Origin: Desulfamplus sp.
GTDB lineage: Bacteria; Desulfobacterota; Desulfobacteria; Desulfobacterales; Desulfobacteraceae
Direction of reading: 5' to 3'
NCBI GenBank assembly: GCA_015232465.1
Contig: JADFZO010000011.1
Span: 1-51,992, forward strand
DNA: 51,992 nt
Made by a program: the position numbers and the translations under genes. This document shows, one piece after another, positions 1-8,007 of this stretch; position 1 is the first letter of the stretch; each line of letters begins with the position of its first letter. The notes under the pieces were generated by a model, which saw only the letters and a list, made by a program, of their open reading frames with translations, had not been told where the DNA came from and did not search any database.

Positions 1-543
1 CTTTTCCATAAAAATATGTAAAATGATATAGAGCATTAAAATAAGAATAGCAAAAATTATTACAAATTTAATGGCGACATCTTCAATGATGGGTAAAATT
101 TTGTCTCTGATACCTTGGTCAGATATAAAAACAAACATATTACCTCTAAATACCTCTCTTTCATAAAGAGGAAAAACCATTACATAATATTGCCGTTTTT
201 TTAAGACCACATCAGAGCTTTTAACAACCTCTAAACCTGATATTTTGACATCATTTAGGGAGTAAAGCTCTTTTGCATTTGCATCATTTACCATAATGCC
301 CGCAACATCTTTTGGAATTAAACCTTTAAGAAGGCGATTATAATTTAAATTATCGATCTTTTTTCCATACAGCAATGACCTTTCAAGTTTGCGACTCATA
401 GCTGTCCCAGAGAGCTTGTATTTTGTTAGATAGCCCGCCTCTATTTTTCTGTATAGAAATCCAACCTCCAACACACAACTTAAGGTCTGCATACCTAAAA
501 CTACCAAAGTTGCAAGAATAATTATCTTTTTACCTAAATTCAT
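1..543 (-). CDS. Membrane sensor protein, N-terminal part (truncated by window edge)
   Basis: An open frame starts with ATG at 543 on the minus strand and runs off the left edge after 181 codons without a stop. The product begins with a hydrophobic segment (about residues 5-27), has a soluble, probably periplasmic region of about 125 residues, and a second hydrophobic segment (about 157-178) followed by HIFMEK at the cut. This layout (TM, periplasmic sensor region, TM, cytoplasm) is that of sensor histidine kinases, GGDEF proteins or chemoreceptors; the output domain lies outside the window, so the class cannot be decided. It is divergent from a periplasmic binding-protein gene, which suggests the two may work together in ligand sensing (inference). 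Confidence 0.75.
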   Translation of the reverse strand, partial: MNLGKKIIILATLVVLGMQTLSCVLEVGFLYRKIEAGYLTKYKLSGTAMSRKLERSLLYGKKIDNLNYNRLLKGLIPKDVAGIMVNDANAKELYSLNDVKISGLEVVKSSDVVLKKRQYYVMVFPLYEREVFRGNMFVFISDQGIRDKILPIIEDVAIKFVIIFAILILMLYIILHIFMEK

Positions 544-692
544 ATAAATCTCCAAGTAACTAAGCCCATTTCGGGGTTATATTAATTAAAATTATAACTG
601 CTATGTAAAAATTTGCTGTTAAGCATTAAATAATTGACCATCAAACACTAAATAGCTTATAACCTTCTTACCCATTGACAAAGTTTATCAAA

Positions 693-714
693 TTGTTAGG
701 CTCTTGTTAGGCTC
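693..714. repeat. Perfect tandem 11-nt direct repeat in divergent promoter region
   Basis: TTGTTAGGCTC occurs twice back to back (693-703, 704-714) in the 255-nt gap between the divergent sensor and binding-protein genes. It lies about 85 nt before the ATG at 799. It could be an operator for a dimeric regulator or a simple duplication; nothing else in the gap was recognisable. Confidence 0.6.
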
Positions 715-798
715 ACTCAATGATTTTCAATAATTGATTTCTTGTTTATCAGATTCCAATTTTTTTTCAACATAATATTTAATTATATTGAGATTACC

Positions 799-1857
799 AT
801 GAATAGCTTTTTAAAACTGACAACCATGCTCTACGTTATCTTTTATCTTATTACATCTATTATTGCCTCTATTTTTATAGCACACCCAATTGAGGCTACC
901 CCTTCTGAAAAAAAGTACAAAATCCTATCTATTCAGCACCAAGATTTTCTCCCTTACACTCACGCATATAAAGGCTTTACCGAAAGGCTTGAAAACTCTG
1001 AGCACCGCGAAAACATTGATATAGAGTTTTATAATGCTAAAAGCAACCTTGGTGATCTTGATAATAAAATCAAAGAGTTATCCACAAGAAAGGATATTGA
1101 TCTTATATTCACTATTGGCACACAAAGCACTAAAAAGGTGAGTGATAAAATAAAAGATATTCCTATAATCTTTACAGGTGTAGGCTCTCCAATAGATGCT
1201 GGAATAATAAAAGATTGGAAAAGTTCTGGAAAAAACATCACAGGCATTGGAACACCTAACCAGATTACCAAAGGGATTTGGCAGGCTTACAGCCTTGCTA
1301 AATTTGGCAGTCTTGGAGTTACATATCTTTCTGGCTCTCCAAACCACGAGGCTGCTGTTAAAGAGATAAAGGAGTTTTGTAAAAAAAATGGGGTTAAATT
1401 TATCCATGACTCTACCCCATTTAAACAAAAAGATGGGACAGCGTTCCCTGACGATGTTGTAAAAGATCAGCTTCAAAAATCATTAGATTATGTTCTACCT
1501 AAGGTTGATGTATTCTATGTTCAAGCATCTGCAACCTACGAGAAAAACTTTACAATATTTCGTAGAGCATTTCAAAAATATAAAGTTCCAAGCATTGGTG
1601 AGCTTATTTTTATCAGAAAGGGTATTGTTATGGGTGTAGGTCCAAATGATTTTATTTTTGGACAGCAGGCGGCAGATTACGCAATAAAGATACTATTTGA
1701 AGGGGTTAAACCTTCAGAGTTGCCTATCGACATAGGGACAAAGTTTGCAATACTTATGAATTTAGAGGCTGCAAAGATGGTTGAGTTGCCAACTGGTCTT
1801 GTTATGCCTGTATTGAATAGTGCTGATGCTATTTATCAAAGAATAGATGAGTGGTAA
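799..1857 (+). CDS. ABC transporter substrate-binding protein-like (DUF534/PF04392 family)
   Basis: This is an exported periplasmic protein of 352 residues. The N-terminus (MNSFLKLTTMLYVIFYLI...) is a signal peptide ending near the Ala-Thr-Pro at about residue 33. The frame extends upstream to a TTG at 742, but the ATG at 799 puts the signal peptide at the true N-terminus, so I chose it. The body has the family pattern: YKILSIQHQDF, a DLIFTIGTQSTK stretch, PIIFTGVGSP, and a second lobe ending MPVLNSADAIYQRIDEW. Family members bind small ligands and often sit beside ABC permeases or sensor proteins. Here no permease or ATPase is adjacent, and the divergent neighbour is a membrane sensor, so a sensing role is as likely as transport. 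Confidence 0.8.
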   Translation: MNSFLKLTTMLYVIFYLITSIIASIFIAHPIEATPSEKKYKILSIQHQDFLPYTHAYKGFTERLENSEHRENIDIEFYNAKSNLGDLDNKIKELSTRKDIDLIFTIGTQSTKKVSDKIKDIPIIFTGVGSPIDAGIIKDWKSSGKNITGIGTPNQITKGIWQAYSLAKFGSLGVTYLSGSPNHEAAVKEIKEFCKKNGVKFIHDSTPFKQKDGTAFPDDVVKDQLQKSLDYVLPKVDVFYVQASATYEKNFTIFRRAFQKYKVPSIGELIFIRKGIVMGVGPNDFIFGQQAADYAIKILFEGVKPSELPIDIGTKFAILMNLEAAKMVELPTGLVMPVLNSADAIYQRIDEW

Positions 1858-1992
1858 TAAATTATAACAAAATAAGTAATTTTACTTGATAAAAATAGCA
1901 ATTTCTTATAATGGTACCGAACATTATTTATCTATACTATAAAGCCTATTTTAATACTTTAAACTAATTTACAATTGCTGATGAGGAGATTG

Positions 1993-2595
1993 ATGAAACA
2001 GGTTAGACGAGCACTAAAAGAGGACAAGCATATAATTGAAGAGCTTAGAATTTCTGAATTTAACAGATCAGGTGAGTTTAAACTTTTAAAACCAGAAAAA
2101 CTACTATGGTCAGATATTGACGATGCCAATATCGTGCTTGTTGTTTTTGATGAAAATAATAATGCAGTATCAACAATGATGGGAATAACTGTATATGAGG
2201 CAAAAGAGGCAGAGGCTATAATTAACTGCTCTGTGCCTGACACGCTACACTTTCCATCAATTATATTTACCAGTGCTGCAACTTTGTATCCATTAAGACG
2301 CAGTGGATTTAATCAGCTTATTAGGTATTATTTTTTACTATACGGACAAAAAGTAGACATAAAAACATTTATAAGCCCTGTGTATAAAAATGCTCCCAGA
2401 ATTAAATTTATGAAAATGCTTGGATATGAATTTGTAACGCCTGAACGAAATTGGCAGACTAAACTCAATCCTAATTCTGAGCGTCAGCTTGGACTTCTTG
2501 AAGCCTCTAAAATACCAGAAGCCCTATCAGTTATAGAAAAATATCGTAGAGCCATCATTGATGAGTATAAGTGGCAGGGAACACCCCTTGCTTAG
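1993..2595 (+). CDS. GNAT-like acyltransferase, possibly FeeM-type N-acyl amino acid synthase
   Basis: The product has 200 residues. The ATG at 1993 is preceded by AGGAG (1984-1988), which decides the start over TTG 1975 and ATG 1981. The fold cue is the C-terminal half: YPLRRSGFNQLIRYYF, then a strand and FMKMLGYEF, resembling the cofactor-binding helix and terminal LGYE strand of GNAT enzymes. There is no clear canonical Q/RxxGxG/A motif, so acetyl-CoA binding is uncertain. Some GNAT-fold enzymes (autoinducer synthases, FeeM) take acyl groups from acyl carrier protein, and the next gene, only 3 nt away, encodes a phosphopantetheinyl transferase that would activate such a carrier. The substrate is unknown; the functional link is inference. 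Confidence 0.5.
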   Translation: MKQVRRALKEDKHIIEELRISEFNRSGEFKLLKPEKLLWSDIDDANIVLVVFDENNNAVSTMMGITVYEAKEAEAIINCSVPDTLHFPSIIFTSAATLYPLRRSGFNQLIRYYFLLYGQKVDIKTFISPVYKNAPRIKFMKMLGYEFVTPERNWQTKLNPNSERQLGLLEASKIPEALSVIEKYRRAIIDEYKWQGTPLA

Positions 2596-2598
2596 AAA

Positions 2599-3255
2599 AT
2601 GGTCTATGTTTTTTATACACTCAACACTATCCCATTTACAAAAGATAGATGGGATAGATACTTATCAGAGATTCCAGATTTATTTAGGCAAAAGATTTTA
2701 AAACTTATAAGGTGGGAAGATAGGCAAAATAGCCTAACAGGAAAACTTCTGCTTAAATATGGATTAGAAAATCTATACAATCTCCCGAAATCAATAAATT
2801 TAGTTCAAGTCTCCCCTTTTGGAAAACTTTTTATCCCCAATGGACCAACTTTTAATATCTCCCATTCAGACTTCTGTACTATATGTGTATTTAACTCTTT
2901 AAAAGAGCAATCTTGTATCTTATCTGATATTGGGGTAGATATTGAAAAGGTAAAACCAATTGAGGTGAGAGATTTTTTCAATGTTTTTACAATAGAGGAG
3001 CAGGCTATGATAACAGATTCTAAATCGCCTCTTTGCACATTTTATGAGATATGGACACGCAAAGAGGCAGTTTTAAAGGCTCAAGGCAGTGGACTTACAA
3101 ATAGTTTGAACAAATTTTGTGTAAGCCAAAATCAAGCAGATATTAATGGCTCACTATGGTACACTCACCCCATTGAAGTCTGCAAGGGCTATATCTGCCA
3201 TATTGCCACTAAAGAGAGATCGCCTAAAATATCTATACAATCTATGACATTTTAG
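2599..3255 (+). CDS. 4'-phosphopantetheinyl transferase, Sfp type
   Basis: The enzyme transfers phosphopantetheine from CoA to a serine of acyl or peptidyl carrier proteins. It has 218 residues, the usual Sfp size. Signature residues are visible: IGVDIEKV (Mg-binding Asp/Glu, about residues 113-120) and FYEIWTRKEAVLKAQGSGL (W-KEA-K core, about 148-167), plus an N-terminal RQNSLTGKLLLKYGL segment. It follows the GNAT-like gene after 3 nt and probably shares its transcript. Its 3' end overlaps by 14 nt a convergent small gene. No carrier protein or synthase lies nearby, so the target could be primary fatty-acid ACP or a distant system. Confidence 0.9.
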   Translation: MVYVFYTLNTIPFTKDRWDRYLSEIPDLFRQKILKLIRWEDRQNSLTGKLLLKYGLENLYNLPKSINLVQVSPFGKLFIPNGPTFNISHSDFCTICVFNSLKEQSCILSDIGVDIEKVKPIEVRDFFNVFTIEEQAMITDSKSPLCTFYEIWTRKEAVLKAQGSGLTNSLNKFCVSQNQADINGSLWYTHPIEVCKGYICHIATKERSPKISIQSMTF

Positions 3256-3421
3256 CTTTAGGACGCGGGTCAGATGCCAACACAAGCAGTAAACCAACTA
3301 AAGGGGTCAAAAGTATGGAGCAAAAGAAGTATCCCCAAAAACCAAATTTTCTATTTTTGCCAATCTTTCCGATAATGTAACTTAAAAGTATGGTAAGTAT
3401 TATAGCTGTTATTAACATCAT
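3242..3421 (-). CDS. Small membrane protein, 59 residues
   Basis: This ORF is too short for a usual cut-off. It starts at a double ATG (3421) behind a strong purine-rich ribosome-binding stretch (GGGGGGGACAG on the minus strand) and ends at 3244-3242. The product has a first hydrophobic helix (MMLITAIILTILLSYIIGKI), a basic hinge with KNRKFGFWGYFF, a second hydrophobic helix (SILLTPLVGLLLVLAS) and a charged tail. The pattern 'IGK-x-RKxGFWxxFFxSLxLxPLxG' recurs in small bacterial membrane proteins, often annotated hypothetical. It is the last gene of the minus-strand group with the SPFH gene, 29 nt downstream, and overlaps the convergent PPTase end by 14 nt. Function unknown. Confidence 0.75.
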   Translation of the reverse strand: MMLITAIILTILLSYIIGKIGKNRKFGFWGYFFCSILLTPLVGLLLVLASDPRPKAKMS

Positions 3422-3450
3422 TTACTATCTGTCCCCCCCTATCCCTCTAC

Positions 3451-4608
3451 TTAATTCTTTGTATTCTCTGATGCTTTAGCATTTGCACTCTTTTTATCTA
3501 TATTAACATCAGTGCTAATATTTGTTGTTCTGTTTATGTTTGTGGCTGTTACTCCATCTTCTCTACTATCTTCTGGTGAATTAGCCATCTTTTTTGCATC
3601 TAAGTTTGTATTTTGCTCCACTACTTTAGCTGTATAGTTTAAATCTGAGCTTTCAGAGTCAGAGCCAAAGTATAGCTCTTGCTGATCATAAAGTGGCTGA
3701 GATGAACTTTGCAGAGCAAGAGCCTTTTGGTTAGGCTCAATAGATAAGGTATCTGAAGCAGTTGATGTTGCAGTATCAGCATTAAAAATAATTGGAAGCC
3801 CATTTTCACCGCCCCCAACAATAATAACCTTTGTGTTAGATGATCTTGCAAGCTCAAGGGTAGCCATGATCCCCTTCCACTTTAATAGATCAGGTGACAG
3901 GCTCTCTGTAACAATTTTTTGAAATTGGCTAATACCTATTGCCTCTTTCTCTTTTCGCTCAATCTCTTTTTCAGCCTTTTTGAGCCTAAATTCATACTCT
4001 AAATACTCCTGCTGCTGCTTTAACTTCATCTCTATTGCACTGTTAATAAGATCTGGAAGTGCAATATTTTCAACAATAATATCATCATAAACTATTGGAA
4101 TTCTACCTGTCTCCTCAACAACCTCAATAAGAAGTTTATCTTGAATTAGATGTCTTGCTGTTGTGTAAATCTCCTCTGGGCGATATTCGCCAACAACCTC
4201 TCTTACAGATGATATTATAGATGGAATTATAATCTTTGCCTCATACTCCGGACCAACCCTTTTGTGCAGTATTGGGGTCTTTTCTCTTGCTATATGATAC
4301 CTAATTGAGACCATAACCTGAATTGTCAACCCATTTTGGCTCAATACATTAACGCTCTGTTTTTTCTCCTTAATACGCACATCATAAACATACATCTTAT
4401 TCCAGGGAGCAATAATGTTAAGCCCCTCATCATAAACCTTATTAATTACAGTTCCAGGGTTAAATATTCGCCTAAATAGGACTCCAGCATGTCCAGGATA
4501 GACTGTTATAAAAATAAGGTCTGCAAGATAGACAATAAGAAATAGAATAATAAGAGATGTTATTGTTACCACTACTGAATTTTGTTTAATTTTTTCCCAA
4601 AGGCTCAT
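3451..4608 (-). CDS. SPFH/prohibitin-family membrane protein
   Basis: The protein has 385 residues, with one N-terminal TM helix (about 13-36), then an SPFH/band-7 domain: GHAGVLFRRIFNPGTV, the YDVRIKEKKQSVNVLSQNGL strand, RVGPEYEAKIIIPSI and a charged coiled coil (about 195-235, rich in K/E/Q). It ends with KIVIVGGGENGLPIIFNAD-like prohibitin features and about 115 low-complexity Ser/Asp/Asn-rich residues. Prohibitin-like SPFH proteins form large rings in the inner membrane that organise proteases or lipid microdomains. It is co-oriented with the Cys-rich exported protein upstream (54 nt) and the 59-residue membrane protein downstream (29 nt). The long polar tail is unusual and shares no motif I recognise. 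Confidence 0.88.
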   Translation of the reverse strand: MSLWEKIKQNSVVVTITSLIILFLIVYLADLIFITVYPGHAGVLFRRIFNPGTVINKVYDEGLNIIAPWNKMYVYDVRIKEKKQSVNVLSQNGLTIQVMVSIRYHIAREKTPILHKRVGPEYEAKIIIPSIISSVREVVGEYRPEEIYTTARHLIQDKLLIEVVEETGRIPIVYDDIIVENIALPDLINSAIEMKLKQQQEYLEYEFRLKKAEKEIERKEKEAIGISQFQKIVTESLSPDLLKWKGIMATLELARSSNTKVIIVGGGENGLPIIFNADTATSTASDTLSIEPNQKALALQSSSQPLYDQQELYFGSDSESSDLNYTAKVVEQNTNLDAKKMANSPEDSREDGVTATNINRTTNISTDVNIDKKSANAKASENTKN

Positions 4609-4662
4609 AATCTTATCCTAAGAAAGAGTGTTTAGCTATTTTTGCAGGTTGCCAACTCAATT

Positions 4663-5163
4663 TTAATTACTAAGGCTGTTGCCCCTCCAAAATGCATCAA
4701 GACAAAGCTCAATACAGAGTGTCTCTACCTCTCGACAATCTTTAGATTCACCCTCTGAAAGCTCTTCACCATTACAAAATGAGTAAGCCAGCGGACAATC
4801 TTGTGTGCAAAGCATGAAATCTCCAAGACTTGGGGAGGATTTCAAGTTTTCTCTTGCAGCTCTCAATATAGCATATTGATAATTTTTGCGACACTCTGAA
4901 AGTCTTAAAGAGTAATCCGAGGTCTCTGAGTAGCATTTAAGGCGAGTGTTAATAATTTTAATGAAAATCTTTTTTAAATCAGATTGTTCAGCCTGTTTGA
5001 CCACCTCATACTTCTCCACAAGTTCGTCATACTGCATAGCAATTAGGGAGATTTTATGAGATTCTCCTGTAGTTCTGGGCAGTAATAAGATTGCACAAAA
5101 AGGCAAAACAACTAATGTATATTTTAACAATTTATTAAATTTATTTTTATCTATCTTCATCAA
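4663..5163 (-). CDS. Cys-rich exported or membrane-anchored protein of unknown function
   Basis: The product has 166 residues. The hydrophobic stretch at about 14-30 (LKYTLVVLPFCAILLLP) is a signal peptide or anchor. The mature part has a helical, charged middle (QYDELVEKYEVVKQAEQSDLKK) and a C-terminal half with many cysteines: CYSETSDYSLRLSEC, LCTQDCPLAYSFC, DCREVETLCIELC. In an exported protein these may form disulfides or bind metal. I do not recognise a family. It is the first gene of the minus-strand group that continues into the SPFH gene and the 59-residue membrane protein, so it may belong to the same complex. Confidence 0.65.
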   Translation of the reverse strand: MMKIDKNKFNKLLKYTLVVLPFCAILLLPRTTGESHKISLIAMQYDELVEKYEVVKQAEQSDLKKIFIKIINTRLKCYSETSDYSLRLSECRKNYQYAILRAARENLKSSPSLGDFMLCTQDCPLAYSFCNGEELSEGESKDCREVETLCIELCLDAFWRGNSLSN

Positions 5164-5374
5164 TACAAATTACCATAAATTATGAGGTTCATTGCAAAAA
5201 ATATTAAAGGTGCTTTACTACACTTTATCTTATAATTTCAAGCAGAGATTAAGTTAATCTATATTTTTACTTAAAAACTCTCATTCTTGACTTTTAATAA
5301 TTTCAAAGTTAATTGTATTTTAAAAGCATCTGAAAAAAAATAATAAATAAATAAGATTGATGGAGTAGCCTTTG

Positions 5375-6148
5375 ATGTATCCACTATTTTTAATCTCTGG
5401 ACCGTGTGTTATTGAAAACTTTGAGACAACCTTTGAGATAGCATTAAAATTAAAGCAGATAACCACTGCTTTAAAAATCCCCTTTATTTTTAAAGCATCT
5501 TTTGACAAGGCAAATCGTACCTCAATTAGCTCTTTTCGAGGACCAGGATTTAAAAAAGGGTTGGAGATACTGCAAAATATAAAAAAAGGTTTAGATATAA
5601 AAATTATATCTGATATACATTTTCCTGAGCAGGCGGCTAAGGCAGCAGATGTCCTTGATATTATACAGATTCCAGCCTTTTTGTGCCGACAGACTGACCT
5701 TATATGTGCAGCAGCTAAAACAGGCAAGCCTCTAAATATAAAAAAAGGGCAATTTTTATCACCATTTGAGTGCTCAAACATTATTGAAAAGGCAAGAGCT
5801 TGCGGCTCCAAAGAGATAACCATTACAGAGCGAGGCACAACTTTTGGCTACAATAACCTTGTTGTAGATTTTCGCTCTATTCAAATTATAAAAGAGATGG
5901 GGGTAAAAGTTATTTTTGATGCAACTCATAGCGTTCAACTTCCGGGGGGGGGCGGCACATCATCATCTGGGGAGAGCAGATTTGCACCCTATTTGGCAAA
6001 GGCTGCTGTTGCAGTAGGGGCTGATGGCATCTTTATTGAGACCCACCCAGACCCTGCAAAAGCTCTTTGTGATGGACCAAACTCAATTCCTCTTGATAGT
6101 ATCTCATCTTTGCTTGAAACACTTATTAAAATAAGAGGGGCACTTTGA
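5375..6148 (+). CDS. kdsA: 3-deoxy-8-phosphooctulonate synthase (KDO-8-P synthase)
   Basis: The enzyme condenses phosphoenolpyruvate with arabinose-5-phosphate to give KDO-8-phosphate for lipid A core synthesis. It has 257 residues, with the family's opening LISGPCVIE, FKASFDKANRTS, FRGPGFKKGLEIL, ISDIHFPEQA, IPAFLCRQTDL, NIKKGQFLSP, TERGTTFGYNNLVVDFR, FDATHSVQLPGGGG and TSSGESRF-type ends. The ATG at 5375 is preferred to the TTG one codon earlier; GGAG lies at 5362-5365. It is the first gene of the kds-lpt-rpoN run and its stop overlaps the kdsC start. A possible promoter with TTGACT at 5287-5292 lies upstream, but its -10 is weak. Confidence 0.96.
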   Translation: MYPLFLISGPCVIENFETTFEIALKLKQITTALKIPFIFKASFDKANRTSISSFRGPGFKKGLEILQNIKKGLDIKIISDIHFPEQAAKAADVLDIIQIPAFLCRQTDLICAAAKTGKPLNIKKGQFLSPFECSNIIEKARACGSKEITITERGTTFGYNNLVVDFRSIQIIKEMGVKVIFDATHSVQLPGGGGTSSSGESRFAPYLAKAAVAVGADGIFIETHPDPAKALCDGPNSIPLDSISSLLETLIKIRGAL

Positions 6149-6750
6149 AGCAAAATCACAATCAACGACAATCTAACCAATCTGCCGAATTTGGAAACAC
6201 AATAAAAGATACTGAATCGCTACAAAAGTCTCTTTCTAAAATTGAGCTTCTTTTGCTTGATGTTGATGGGGTACTAACTGACGGCAAGATAAACTACACA
6301 GACTCAGGAGAAGAGATCAAAAGTTTTTGCTCAAAAGATGGATTTGGGCTTAGACTTTTAATGGATTCAGGTATTAAAGTTGGTATAATTACAGGTAGAG
6401 CAGCCAATGGGGCACTAAATGCAAGATGCAAAAATCTTGGAATTGATCTAATATTTGATAAAATAAAAGACAAAAAAGTAGCTTTAAAAAAGATATTTGA
6501 TGACCACTCTTTTATAAATAAACGGATCAACTATTCAAATGTTGCCTTTGCAGGTGATGATCTTGCTGACATACCAGTAATGAGAGTGTGCGGATTTTCG
6601 TTTGCTGTTGCTAACGCATCGCCTGAAGTTATTAAAATAGCTGATTATACCACTAAAAATAGAGGCGGCGATGGTGCTGTAAGAGAAATCTGCGAAATGA
6701 TTTTAAAGGCAAAAGGCTTATGGGAGGCTATTTTACATAATTGGCATTAA
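6145..6750 (+). CDS. kdsC: KDO-8-phosphate phosphatase, HAD superfamily
   Basis: The enzyme hydrolyses KDO-8-phosphate to KDO, the step after KdsA. It has 201 residues. HAD motif I is DVDGVLTDG with nucleophile D39 and acid/base D41. Motif II is GIITGR, the conserved lysine lies in the KDKKVALKK stretch, and motif IV is VAFAGDDLADIPVM. The family's tetrameric KdsC form lacks a cap domain, which matches the length, apart from about 30 extra polar N-terminal residues. The start is a TTG overlapping the kdsA stop by 4 nt, with AGAGGGG just upstream. It overlaps lptC by 10 nt, so translation is probably coupled. Confidence 0.94.
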   Translation: MKQNHNQRQSNQSAEFGNTIKDTESLQKSLSKIELLLLDVDGVLTDGKINYTDSGEEIKSFCSKDGFGLRLLMDSGIKVGIITGRAANGALNARCKNLGIDLIFDKIKDKKVALKKIFDDHSFINKRINYSNVAFAGDDLADIPVMRVCGFSFAVANASPEVIKIADYTTKNRGGDGAVREICEMILKAKGLWEAILHNWH

Positions 6751-7382
6751 AAGGGCTAAAATCCACGATTTTATTGGCTAAACCAAAACTTGTAACTATT
6801 AGAGGTCTGCTGTTTATACTGCCTGTTGTTATGATTGTAGGCTTGACATGGCTCTACTTTTTAAATAAACCGACATCAGTTGAAGAAAAAGTGCCCAATC
6901 AACTCTATAAAGATGTTAAGATTGACTTAAATGCAGCTTTAGCACTAAATCAGATACAGCATACATCAACAAAAAATGGGGTAAAAGAGTGGAGACTTGA
7001 GGCAACCTCAGCAAAGCTATTAAAAAACCAATCTAAGGCTCTTATTACTGATATTTCGTTAATATTTTTTCTTAAAGATGGATTAAATATCTATGTTACG
7101 GCAAAAGAGGGTTATCTAAACACAAACAGTAACGACATAGATTTATCTGATAATGTTGTAGTTAAATATGCAGACTCTATTCTAACAACTGATCAGTTGC
7201 ATTATAATAAAAAAATCCATATAATATACTCTAATGAGCATGTAACAGTTACTAACAATGGTTCTCTACTTAAATCTGACTCAATGAAATTCGACCTTAA
7301 TAACAATAGACTCGAACTCAAAGGTAATGTTTATGCTATTTTATCTGAATCTCCCCTTTTTTCTAAGCAACTCACTCAATAA
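6741..7382 (+). CDS. lptC: LPS export protein LptC
   Basis: LptC is the bitopic inner-membrane part of the Lpt machine that passes lipopolysaccharide from LptBFG to LptA. The product has 213 residues, with a single TM helix at about 22-41 (GLLFILPVVMIVGLTWLYFL) and a periplasmic beta-jellyroll recognisable from EWRLEATSAKLL, TAKEGYLNTNSNDIDLSDNV, TTDQLHYNKK and RLELKGNVYAIL. The start is TTG at 6741, within the kdsC end. Length and order (kdsC-lptC-lptA-lptB) match the conserved LPS transport cluster. LptF and LptG are not in the window. Confidence 0.9.
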   Translation: MALKGLKSTILLAKPKLVTIRGLLFILPVVMIVGLTWLYFLNKPTSVEEKVPNQLYKDVKIDLNAALALNQIQHTSTKNGVKEWRLEATSAKLLKNQSKALITDISLIFFLKDGLNIYVTAKEGYLNTNSNDIDLSDNVVVKYADSILTTDQLHYNKKIHIIYSNEHVTVTNNGSLLKSDSMKFDLNNNRLELKGNVYAILSESPLFSKQLTQ

Positions 7383-7383
7383 T

Positions 7384-7977
7384 ATGCTGACGCTGTTTTA
7401 TAAAAATATTTTTATACTATTTGTAATCATTCTATCCATTACACTAAATGTAACATGTCCAATATTTGCATCTGACAATGGCAAGCCAAATAGAGTGTCA
7501 ACCCCTCAAGAAGCTGCAAAACTTCATATAACATCAGATAGCATGATGGTTGAAAAAGAGCCATCAATGATAACCTTTTCAGGCAATGTTGTTGCCACTC
7601 AAGACGAATCTGTAATTAAGGCAGATAGCATATTGGTTCATCTTTTTACAGAAAGCGAAAAAAAAGCAATTCCAACAAACAGCAATCAAGAGATTAAATC
7701 GCTTACAGCATCAGGCAATGTTCGATTCTCATCTGGTAATAAAACAGCGTATGCTGATAAAGCTGTTTACACTTCAACTGATCAGAAGATTGTTTTAACT
7801 GGAGATTCTCCTCGCGTTACGACTGGAGATAGCTACATAACAGGAAAGGTGATAACCCTGTTTCAAGAGTCTGGCAAAGTTATGGTTGAGGGTGGAAAAG
7901 AGCGGCGTGTAGAGGCTCTTTTTAACTCACAAGATGATTTTAAGCAGAATAAATCTAAATCTGCCGATCTGCCGTAA
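7384..7977 (+). CDS. lptA: LPS transport periplasmic protein LptA
   Basis: LptA forms the periplasmic bridge that carries LPS to the outer membrane. From the ATG at 7384, one base after the lptC stop, the product has 197 residues and opens with a signal peptide (hydrophobic core IFILFVIILSITL, likely cleavage after CPIFA). An ATG at 7327 in the same frame would bury this signal peptide, so I rejected it. The OstA-type jellyroll is seen in ITSDSMMVEKEPSMITFSGNVVA, IKADSILVHL, SLTASGNVRFSS, YADKAVYTSTDQKIVLTGD and TGKVITLFQES. It is co-transcribed with lptC and lptB. Confidence 0.92.
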   Translation: MLTLFYKNIFILFVIILSITLNVTCPIFASDNGKPNRVSTPQEAAKLHITSDSMMVEKEPSMITFSGNVVATQDESVIKADSILVHLFTESEKKAIPTNSNQEIKSLTASGNVRFSSGNKTAYADKAVYTSTDQKIVLTGDSPRVTTGDSYITGKVITLFQESGKVMVEGGKERRVEALFNSQDDFKQNKSKSADLP

Positions 7978-8007
7978 AAGATAAATTTTAAGGATTATCA
8001 AATTTAA

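Noticed and set aside
5320-5838. 172-codon minus-strand ORF inside kdsA
   Set aside because: Shadow of the well-supported kdsA reading frame.
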